A program made the position numbers and the translations under genes. DNA of 64,000 nt, taken from NCBI RefSeq assembly GCF_013426975.1, contig NZ_JACCPY010000017.1, forward strand, positions 1-64,000, in the 5' to 3' direction. This document shows, one piece after another, positions 58,278-64,000 of the stretch; position 1 is the stretch's first letter, and each line of letters starts with the position of its first letter. The notes below the pieces were generated by a model, which saw only the letters and a program-made list of their open reading frames with translations, was not told the origin of the DNA and did not search any database. Source of the stretch: Sphaerotilus sulfidivorans. Its GTDB lineage: Bacteria > Pseudomonadota > Gammaproteobacteria > Burkholderiales > Burkholderiaceae_C.

Positions 58278-59429
58278 ATGCCCAAAGAACCTCTATCTCC
58301 CGCACGAGCCTGGGAAAAGGCTACATTTTTCTCGATTGACACTAATCTCATTCAGGCGGCAGGCTACAACTTCACCCAAGGTGCGCTGCACCAACTCCCA
58401 AAGCAGTTGCCAGAGTCAATCGGGCTTCAGTTGCCGGAGATCGTGGTCAGCGAGATAGTCAAGCATCGCATGAATTCAGTGCACAAGGCACACTCGCAGC
58501 TAAGAAACTCGGCTGATGAATTGAAACGTCTAACGGCAATCGATACTTTAATGGTGCGCGACTCTATAGACCAGTTGAACACGATCGAGGTGGCAACCCA
58601 GCGATTCACCGAAGAAGTTCACGACTATGCGTTGCAGTGCCGAGGGGCAGTCTTACCCACGGCGGGTGCAGATGCAGCAGCAAGTCTGTTCGCCGACTAC
58701 TTTGCTGAGAGACCTCCATTCGGGCTGAGTCAGAAGAAGAAGTGCGAGTTCCCCGACGCAATGTGCCTATGGCTTCTCGAGCAGTACGCCAAGGAAAACG
58801 ACACTATCGGCATCATCGCCTCGGACGACAAGGGATGGAAGCAGTACGCTGAAAGATCGGATAGGCTGTACTGCGTAGAATCCATCGATGAGTTAGCCCG
58901 TCTGTTCGCTGCAACCAACGAGCACGCGAAAGCAATCAAAGAAAAGATCGCTGCCGCGATAGCAGACGCTGGATCACCGCTGGGCTCCGCTCTCATCGAG
59001 AAAATCAATCGACACGTCGCCAACTCACAGTGGGATACCTCGGATATCTACACCAGTTCGTCGTACCGGGTCGAATCAGAATTTTATGACGCAGACGTTG
59101 CCGCGTACAGCATCGAGGGGGATGTCAATGTTTGGTCCGTGAAGGGCGAACCCACCACTTGGGTTGTCGAGCTAAAAGTTTCTATTACTGTAGACGTCCA
59201 CATTTCTGTGGAGTTCTTTGCGTGGGATTGGATCGACAAGGAAGAGTTGAGCCTCGGATCACAAAGCTTCACCACTCAAAATGGCGTCGACGTTGACGTC
59301 TACCTGACCTGTTCGGATGTGTACTTAGAGACACCGCTGCGCGATTGGATTACTGAAATCGAGATTGCTGATGGCAACTACTCTATCGAAAGATTTGAGG
59401 TTGAAATTGACTATGGTGACTCGGAATAA
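58278..59429 (+). CDS. PIN-domain (DUF4935/PIN_12-like) protein
   Basis: 383 residues. The acidic PIN residues are visible in FFSIDTNLI (Asp21), VVSEIVKHR, FPDAMCLWLL and IIASDDKGW, consistent with a metal-dependent RNase. Residues ~250-383 form a separate beta-rich region (WVVELKVSITVDVHISVEFF) of unknown role. ATG 58278 gives a normal PIN start; ATG 58152 would add 42 residues. AT-richer than the core genes, no adjacent antitoxin recognised. Toxin or defence nuclease plausible. Confidence 0.75.
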   Translation: MPKEPLSPARAWEKATFFSIDTNLIQAAGYNFTQGALHQLPKQLPESIGLQLPEIVVSEIVKHRMNSVHKAHSQLRNSADELKRLTAIDTLMVRDSIDQLNTIEVATQRFTEEVHDYALQCRGAVLPTAGADAAASLFADYFAERPPFGLSQKKKCEFPDAMCLWLLEQYAKENDTIGIIASDDKGWKQYAERSDRLYCVESIDELARLFAATNEHAKAIKEKIAAAIADAGSPLGSALIEKINRHVANSQWDTSDIYTSSSYRVESEFYDADVAAYSIEGDVNVWSVKGEPTTWVVELKVSITVDVHISVEFFAWDWIDKEELSLGSQSFTTQNGVDVDVYLTCSDVYLETPLRDWITEIEIADGNYSIERFEVEIDYGDSE

Positions 59430-59448
59430 TGGTCGGTTGGAGGTGCAC

Positions 59449-59578
59449 GGTTTTGTTGCATAAACCTGTATTCTTTCCGGAACTCTACTCTAGCGCAACA
59501 ATCTTGCACTATATGCTAAGCATTTTTTTCTTCATCTGGGCCTTCTCAGCAAGAAAATTTGTTTATGCAACAGGGTCC
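59449..59578 (+). mobile_element. second MITE copy, inverted relative to 1127-1257
   Basis: Starts GGTTTTGTTGCATAAAC and ends GTTTATGCAACAGG; the interior aligns with the reverse complement of 1127-1257 (ATTCTTTCC, CTACTCT-GCGCAACAATC, CTTCTCAGCAAG). No matching target duplication flanks it, and its right end merges into the cassette-junction sequence GGTCCTTTCATTCG, so it is older or rearranged. Confidence 0.7.
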
Positions 59579-59586
59579 TTTCATTC

Positions 59587-59593
59587 GATAGAC
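59587..59593 (+). other. cassette junction core (R'-like GATAGAC)
   Basis: GATAGAC follows CCTTTCATTC as at 186 and 60991. It matches the reverse complement (GTTAGAC) of GTCTAAC at 60639-60645 with one mismatch, delimiting a possible two-gene cassette. Confidence 0.4.
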
Positions 59594-59606
59594 CTTTTTA
59601 TATACC

Positions 59607-60233
59607 ATGAGTAACTTATTTGTTCGCCAAGGCGTAGCATTTAAAAACGATCTGAATCGATCGCTTGGTGCGCTCGTCGGAATAGCCCAGGGGCTCGTTT
59701 GCGATGCACATCTAAATGACAGTGAGATAACTTTTCTTAATAGTTGGTTGAACGAAAACGAAAATATATCAATGTCGTGGCCAGGTGACGTTGTTCACGC
59801 ACGAGTAAAAAATGTTCTTGCGGATGGTGTAGTGAGCGATGACGAAAGAAAGTACTTGCTGGAGACTTTGCAAAAATTGATCGGTGGTACGCTTGAAGAA
59901 TTACAACAGACAACACACGTCTCTGAGTTGATGTTGGATGATGTTCCCTCAGTAAATTTTTCTGGGCATACATTCTGCTTAACAGGTGAATTTGTATTCG
60001 CGCCGCGGTCGCTCTGCGCAGAAGCCATTGAGCGTCGCGGTGGCAAGGTGGCAACGGCAGTGAGCAAAAAGTTAAATTACCTTGTGGTTGGCGGACTTGG
60101 CAGCCCCGAATGGAAGCACGGCAGCTTCGGGACGAAAGTCGAAAAGGCAATGGCCTTAAAGCGCGCGGGCGCGTCTTTGCTCGTCGTTCACGAAGATCGC
60201 TGGGCAAACTCGTTGTCTTCCAATCCTGCGTGA
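59607..60233 (+). CDS. BRCT-domain protein with TerB-like N-terminus
   Basis: 208 residues. The N-terminal ~110 residues are helical with a TerB-like pattern (GLVCDAHLNDSEITFLNSWL, LADGVVSDDERKYLLETL). Residues ~117-205 form a BRCT domain of the DNA-ligase type (FSGHTFCLTGEF, IERRGGKVATAVSKKLNYLVVG). BRCT domains of this type bind DNA ends or phosphoproteins. No ligase domain is present. Paired with the next gene, 7 bases away. Confidence 0.8.
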   Translation: MSNLFVRQGVAFKNDLNRSLGALVGIAQGLVCDAHLNDSEITFLNSWLNENENISMSWPGDVVHARVKNVLADGVVSDDERKYLLETLQKLIGGTLEELQQTTHVSELMLDDVPSVNFSGHTFCLTGEFVFAPRSLCAEAIERRGGKVATAVSKKLNYLVVGGLGSPEWKHGSFGTKVEKAMALKRAGASLLVVHEDRWANSLSSNPA

Positions 60234-60240
60234 CTACACC

Positions 60241-60609
60241 ATGCGAATCAAAATAGTCGAAGTGGACCCCACTCACGCGTCTCTGACCTGGCAGGAAAGA
60301 TGGGAAGGTCCTGATGGCGGCCTAATTTCGTGCTGGCAACGTGGGCGAGAGAAGGCCTGCGAAGATCCCAGTCTTGCCGCAGCGGCGATCAATGGAGAAT
60401 TGATTGTCCTCCCTTGGAAGGGTGGTATCGAGCGCGCTACAAAGCAAGCGCAGAAATACGGATCACTGCTTTACTTGGCAATGTGGCAAGGGTTGCGTGG
60501 TGACCCGCTTGATATCGATGCTGAACATGAGGTAACACTCACTTGCTCCCGCACGGGAATGAAGGTTACCTATACGCCCGAATTAGCGAAATATTCTCAA
60601 CAAATGTGA
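60241..60609 (+). CDS. hypothetical partner of the BRCT protein
   Basis: 122 residues, soluble, no family recognised. It contains TWQERWEGPDGGLISCWQRG and a KQAQKYGSLLYLAMWQGL helix. It begins 7 bases after the BRCT stop and ends 29 bases before the attC-like GTCTAAC, so both genes appear to share one cassette. Confidence 0.65.
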   Translation: MRIKIVEVDPTHASLTWQERWEGPDGGLISCWQRGREKACEDPSLAAAAINGELIVLPWKGGIERATKQAQKYGSLLYLAMWQGLRGDPLDIDAEHEVTLTCSRTGMKVTYTPELAKYSQQM

Positions 60610-60638
60610 TTTCCGTCAAAAAGCTCAGCACGAAAGAA

Positions 60639-60734
60639 GTCTAACAATTCGCTCAATCGGACCCTGCTCAGCGATTCAGAATTTGACCTGTCATTTCATT
60701 ATTCTGGGCTGGCCCGCTCAAAATAAAAAAGACA
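60639..60734 (+). other. attC-like 5' half-site, possibly split by IS remnant
   Basis: GTCTAACAATTCGCTCAATCGGACC resembles the R''-L'' half of attC sites. Its expected other half may be the GGGCCTGTCATTCGTTGGAG-type sequence at 60978-60997, now ~350 bases away with the IS110 remnant between. IS1111-type elements are known to insert into attC sites. Confidence 0.4.
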
Positions 60735-60990
60735 TCCTCACAAAGCCAAAAAACCTCTTCGGGCGAGTTTTTCTGAAACCCGCCTGATTAGTGTCCAAGC
60801 GATCCAGTCAATGCACACGAAACCAGCGACTGACAGGGAGAACAAGGTGCGGACTGCAAAACTACAACCGGTCTTTGCTGCTGCTGTCTGTGCCGCTGAC
60901 CCTGATGAAATACATGCGCGGGTGATGGTTGGCCAGATCGATCCCGAGAAACTGATGCAATCCTCTGCGCAGCGCATGGGCCTGTCATTC
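60735..60990 (-). mobile_element. degenerate IS110-type element, copy C
   Basis: The minus strand reads FLGIDLA from ~60950 (the IS110 transposase start, identical over 24 bases to 21-44) and then loses the frame. 60813-60881 matches 1015-1083 with one mismatch. Short internal frames on either strand are not credible genes. Direct repeat of copy A, about 59.8 kb apart. Confidence 0.55.
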
Positions 60991-61056
60991 GTTGGAGAAA
61001 AAGTTCCGACAAGATGATGCCTTCAATTTTGAATTAATTTCTTACTCTAAATAAAA

Positions 61057-61713
61057 ATGATAAAAGTAGATGTTGCAATTAAAAATTTCAATACAGCCTT
61101 TAGCAGCGCAATTAACCTTTTGTCTGCCGTTTACCCTTATGTTGATTATTCGTGCGATGGATTTTCGGTAAATCCATTGCATCCTAATCAAGCGCATCAA
61201 ATTGTTGGGCTTTCTTTTTTAAAAATTGTCGCGGCGTGGGAAGATTTTTTAGAAGAGTCATTTGTGCGGTATTTGTGTGGGGCAAAAACATCTAATGGAT
61301 ATGCTCCAAAACTAAACATCACTGGGTGCAAAAATATCCAAACAGCGTACAATTTATTAAACGGATCCAGTGACTTTAAAATAGGCAGAGATTATCTGTC
61401 GTGGAGTAATTTAAAACATTTGGAAAATCGTGCCGCATTGTTCTTTGTTGACGGTAAACCATATTCTGAGTTGGTGGATCATAATAAAAATTTAATCCGA
61501 GAGGCAACTTTAATAAGAAATAGAGTTGCTCACTCGTCGGAAAAATGTGTTCAGGATTTTAATCGCTTGGCGAAAGCGAAAAAGTCAATCGCCAAACTCC
61601 CGCCGGGTTTCACTGTTGGTCGGTTTCTTATGGAGCCAACCCCCAAAAAACCACGCAGAATAGAAGAGTATTGTGATGCATTTGTTGAATCAACAGAACA
61701 AATTATAAAATAG
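61057..61713 (+). CDS. HEPN-domain protein (RiboL-PSP-HEPN-like)
   Basis: 218 residues. LSFLKIVAAWEDFLEESFVRYL and, at residues 154-159, RNRVAH within LIRNRVAHSS give the HEPN R-x4-H motif of metal-independent RNases. The helix pattern fits the RiboL-PSP-HEPN group. Strongly AT-rich, unlike the genome around it, implying recent transfer. It has cassette-like left border GTTGGAG at 60991-60997. No antitoxin (MNT) partner lies next to it. Confidence 0.75.
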   Translation: MIKVDVAIKNFNTAFSSAINLLSAVYPYVDYSCDGFSVNPLHPNQAHQIVGLSFLKIVAAWEDFLEESFVRYLCGAKTSNGYAPKLNITGCKNIQTAYNLLNGSSDFKIGRDYLSWSNLKHLENRAALFFVDGKPYSELVDHNKNLIREATLIRNRVAHSSEKCVQDFNRLAKAKKSIAKLPPGFTVGRFLMEPTPKKPRRIEEYCDAFVESTEQIIK

Positions 61714-61900
61714 TTGGAGTGTGCAGAATTCAAGCTCAGATAGATTTTGTTGCGGGGGCCTGGTAGGCTCAAGCGCGCATTATAATACCCGGGTGTCAAT
61801 AAACGTTCGAACTCAAACCTGAATTTCGCGCGATATTCTATCATTGCGCGTGGCGATGACCGAGTGCGGGCGTCAACGCCCACTGCATAGACCTTCACAA

Positions 61901-62470
61901 ATGACCAGCAATTTCATACTTGTCGACTTCGAGAATGTGCAGCCAGGCATGCTGGCTTCGGTTGCGCAGGCCAAGTTTGGCGTCATCGTGTTCGTTGGTG
62001 CCAGCCAGACCAAAGTGCCATTCGAGATGGCTGCGGCGCTTCAACCAATGGGATCGGACGCGGCCTACGTCAAGATCTCAGGAAACGGCAAGAACGCCTT
62101 GGACTTCCACATCGCGTTCTGGATCGGGCAGTTGTCGGCACGATATCCGTCTGCAGCATTCCACATCATTTCAAAAGACAACGGCTTCGACCCGCTCATC
62201 GCTCACCTCAAGGAGCGGGGAATTTCCGCCGCTCGCTGGCCCGGCATCTCGGAAATTCCGCAGTTGAAAGCCCCTGCGCCATCGAAAAAAGCGCCCAAGC
62301 CTTCGGCCGCGCCCGAGAGCGCCCCCGCCGCTCCAATTGCTCCAATTCCAAGCCAGCAACCCGCGCCCTCGAAGGTCGTCACATGCCCGACCTGCCGTCA
62401 TTCGCTGACCGCTGCCGCCGACGCCATCGACTTCGTCTGTCCAGCCTGCAAAGGTGTGTTCAGGTACTGA
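61901..62470 (+). CDS. PIN/NYN-like protein with C-terminal zinc ribbon
   Basis: 189 residues. ILVDFENVQPG (Asp9, Glu11) and HIISKDNGFDPLI carry the acidic residues of NYN/PIN-like RNases; residues ~50-80 (KNALDFHIAFWIG) fit the same fold. A Pro/Ala-rich linker leads to a zinc-ribbon (CPTC..CPAC) at the C-terminus. ATG 61901 is chosen over 61844. TATAAT at 61781-61786 may be its -10 box, though I see no good -35. Confidence 0.75.
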   Translation: MTSNFILVDFENVQPGMLASVAQAKFGVIVFVGASQTKVPFEMAAALQPMGSDAAYVKISGNGKNALDFHIAFWIGQLSARYPSAAFHIISKDNGFDPLIAHLKERGISAARWPGISEIPQLKAPAPSKKAPKPSAAPESAPAAPIAPIPSQQPAPSKVVTCPTCRHSLTAAADAIDFVCPACKGVFRY

Positions 62471-62492
62471 CGACGACGCGATTTGCCCCATG

Positions 62493-62520
62493 AAAAAAGC
62501 CGGCTCCCGCCGGCTTTTGA
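62493..62520. terminator. bidirectional rho-independent terminator
   Basis: AAAAGCCGGC (62495-62504), loop TCCC and GCCGGCTTTT (62509-62518): a ten-pair stem with A and T tracts on either side. It serves both the PIN/NYN-like gene and the convergent nirD. Confidence 0.9.
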
Positions 62521-62539
62521 ATTCACGGTCGCAGCCGAA

Positions 62540-62881
62540 TCAGCTCGCCAGCCTCACCAGCACGCGGCCGGCCTCGACCCGCGCCGCGTGCGCGCGCACC
62601 GACAGCTCGGGCTGCTCCAGGCAGGCGCCGGTGCTCAGGTCGTAGTGCTGCTTGTACAGCGGCGAGGCCACGACGATCTGCTCGCCCAGGCTGCCGACCA
62701 GGCCGCGCGACAGCACGCTGGCGCCGGACTTCGGGTCGATGTTGTCGATGGCGAAGAAACGATCGGGGCCGACGCGGAAGACCGCGACATGGCGGCCCTC
62801 GACCAGGGCGCACACGCCGGTGTTGGGCAGGATCTCGTCGACCGCGCAGACGGCGGTCCAGTTCAGGGTGTCAAGGCTCAT
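62540..62881 (-). CDS. nirD: nitrite reductase (NADH) small subunit
   Basis: 113 residues of the Rieske-like NirD family. The fold is clear (VCALVEGRHVAVFRV, YKQHYDLSTGACLE), but the Rieske cluster ligands are absent, as usual for NirD. It associates with NirB for assimilatory or detoxifying nitrite reduction to ammonium. Starts 15 bases after nirB. Confidence 0.93.
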   Translation of the reverse strand: MSLDTLNWTAVCAVDEILPNTGVCALVEGRHVAVFRVGPDRFFAIDNIDPKSGASVLSRGLVGSLGEQIVVASPLYKQHYDLSTGACLEQPELSVRAHAARVEAGRVLVRLAS

Positions 62882-62896
62882 CTCGGGCTTCCGGGC

Positions 62897-64000
62897 TCAG
62901 GCGGTGGTGCGGTCGGTGGCGTCGGCGGCCGTCAGGGCGGCGGTCTCGCGCTCCTCGGGGCGGGCCGGACGGATCTGGCCGCGCTCCTCGACGAAGACGA
63001 TGCGCTCGTCGGCCTTGTCGCTGTTGACGAAGCTCCTGAAGCGCGCCCGCACCGCCGGCGTGGTCACCGCGGTCTTCCATTCGCACTGGTAGGTGTCGAC
63101 CACGCTCTGCATCTGCGCCTCCAGCTCGGCCGCCAGGCCCAGCCGGTCGTCGATCAGCACGCTCTTGAGGTAGTCCAGGCCGCCTTCCATGTTGTCGCGC
63201 CAGGTGCTGGTGCGCTGCAGGCGGTCGGCGGTGCGCACGTAGAACATCAGGAAGCGGTCGATCAGGCGGATCAGCTCGGCCTTGCTCAGGTCCGAGGCGA
63301 TCAGCTCGGCGTGGCGGGGCTTCATGCCGCCGTTGCCGCACACATACAGGTTCCAGCCCTTGTCGGTGGCGATCACGCCCACGTCCTTGCCCTGGGCCTC
63401 GGCGCATTCCCGGGTGCAGCCCGAGACGCCGAACTTGATCTTGTGCGGCGCGCGCAGGCCCTTGTAGCGGTTCTCCAGCTCGACGGCCAGACCGACCGAA
63501 TCGTCGACGCCATAGCGGCACCAGGTCGAGCCGACGCAGCTCTTCACCGTGCGCAGCGACTTGCCGTAGGCGTGGCCCGATTCGAACCCGGCGGCGATCA
63601 GCTCCTCCCAGATCAGCGGCAGCTGCTCCAGCCGCGCGCCGAACATGTCGACCCGCGCGCCGCCGGTCACCTTGGTGTAGAGGCCGTACTTCTTGGCCAC
63701 CGTGCCGACCGCGATCAGGCCGTCGGGCGTGACCTCGCCGCCCGGCATGCGCGGCACCACCGAATAGGTGCCGTCCTTCTGGATGTTGCCGAGGAAGTAG
63801 TCGTTGGAATCCTGCAGCGCGGCCAGCTCGGGCTTCAGCACGAAGTCGTTCCAGACCGAGGCCAGCACGCTGGCGGCGGCCGGCTTGCAGATGTCGCAGC
63901 CCAGGCCCTTGCCGTGCTTCTCGAGCAGTTCCTCGAAGCTCCTGATCTGGCCGACGCGCACCAGGTGATACAGCTCCTGGCGCGAATAGGCGAAGTGCTC
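62897..64000 (-). CDS. nirB: nitrite reductase (NADH) large subunit, C-terminal part
   Basis: At least 367 residues, cut at its 5' end by the window edge; the frame is open to base 64000. A BFD-like [2Fe-2S] Cys pair (GCDICKP) is followed by the siroheme/4Fe-4S reductase region with SCVGSTWCRYG and GVSGCTRECAEAQGKD (Cx5C and Cx3C). The enzyme reduces nitrite to ammonium with NADH. Operon with nirD. Confidence 0.95.
   Translation of the reverse strand, partial: EHFAYSRQELYHLVRVGQIRSFEELLEKHGKGLGCDICKPAAASVLASVWNDFVLKPELAALQDSNDYFLGNIQKDGTYSVVPRMPGGEVTPDGLIAVGTVAKKYGLYTKVTGGARVDMFGARLEQLPLIWEELIAAGFESGHAYGKSLRTVKSCVGSTWCRYGVDDSVGLAVELENRYKGLRAPHKIKFGVSGCTRECAEAQGKDVGVIATDKGWNLYVCGNGGMKPRHAELIASDLSKAELIRLIDRFLMFYVRTADRLQRTSTWRDNMEGGLDYLKSVLIDDRLGLAAELEAQMQSVVDTYQCEWKTAVTTPAVRARFRSFVNSDKADERIVFVEERGQIRPARPEERETAALTAADATDRTTA

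Noticed and set aside
60738-61012. Short minus-strand frames shared in part with 948-1145
   Set aside because: The similarity is due to the repeated IS remnant; the frames differ at both ends and have no start context.
59436-61719. GTTGGAG present at 59436, 60991 and 61713, suggesting more cassette borders
   Set aside because: Only 60991 follows the CCTKTCATTC junction sequence; a 7-mer recurring in 2 kb is weak and no complementary CTCCAAC box was found.

Overview
The window is GC-rich (roughly 70% by eye) with tightly packed genes. Gene content (DUF2322, DUF1653, YigZ, CreA, paired YedE halves, secreted PHB-depolymerase-like esterase, nirBD, adenosylcobalamin-dependent ethanolamine lyase without microcompartment shell genes) points to a betaproteobacterium, most likely Burkholderiales. 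The genus cannot be fixed from the sequence alone. No rRNA, tRNA or CRISPR array was seen.

Layout. 1-1260: remains of an IS110-type element, a small gene that looks like an integron cassette with its own attC-like hairpin, a second IS remnant, and a 131-bp MITE with a perfect 9-bp target duplication sitting in the signal-peptide region of an expansin-like gene. 1.4-4.9 kb: expansin-like protein, DUF1653, ribosome-rescue hydrolase ArfB, a J-domain protein and a DUF72 protein. 4.9-10.9 kb: ethanolamine catabolism (permease-eutB-eutC divergent from an AraC-type eutR) and an aspartoacylase-like deacylase. 10.9-26 kb: small protein with a clear promoter/operator, TerC-family protein behind a yybP-ykoY (Mn2+) riboswitch, a ten-CxxC membrane protein, GNAT, PLP decarboxylase, YigZ, a large lipoprotein, and a DUF2760-Hsp70-Hsp70 operon. 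26-38.5 kb: phosphatidylserine decarboxylase, MHYT-GGDEF-EAL, AI-2E-type exporter, coiled-coil membrane protein, HDOD, flavin hydroxylase, GAF histidine kinase, B12-radical SAM protein, and a receiver/kinase-like pair. 38.5-49.3 kb: CreA, 5'-nucleotidase, PHB-depolymerase-like esterase, SUV3-like helicase, lone ABC ATPase, PAS-GGDEF-EAL, DUF2322, class V aminotransferase, YedE pair. 49.4-58 kb: degenerate GGDEF protein, a LOV-containing hybrid kinase with a REC-PAS-GGDEF-EAL partner, and succinate-semialdehyde dehydrogenase.

58.2-62.5 kb is a visibly AT-richer island: PIN (DUF4935-like), a second MITE copy in inverted orientation, a BRCT protein plus unknown partner with cassette-like borders, a second IS110 remnant, a HEPN (RxxxxH) protein and a PIN/NYN-like protein. 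A bidirectional terminator then separates it from nirB-nirD, which runs off the right edge.

How it works together. Signalling is dominated by cyclic-di-GMP proteins: four GGDEF-type proteins, three of them with degraded GGDEF motifs, so most probably act as phosphodiesterases or sensors. One pathway is probably blue-light controlled. The two accessory patches (left end and 58-62 kb) share the same IS remnant, the same MITE and the same cassette-junction sequence, suggesting pieces of one former cassette array now about 58 kb apart. Several of their genes resemble ribonuclease/toxin folds (HEPN, PIN).
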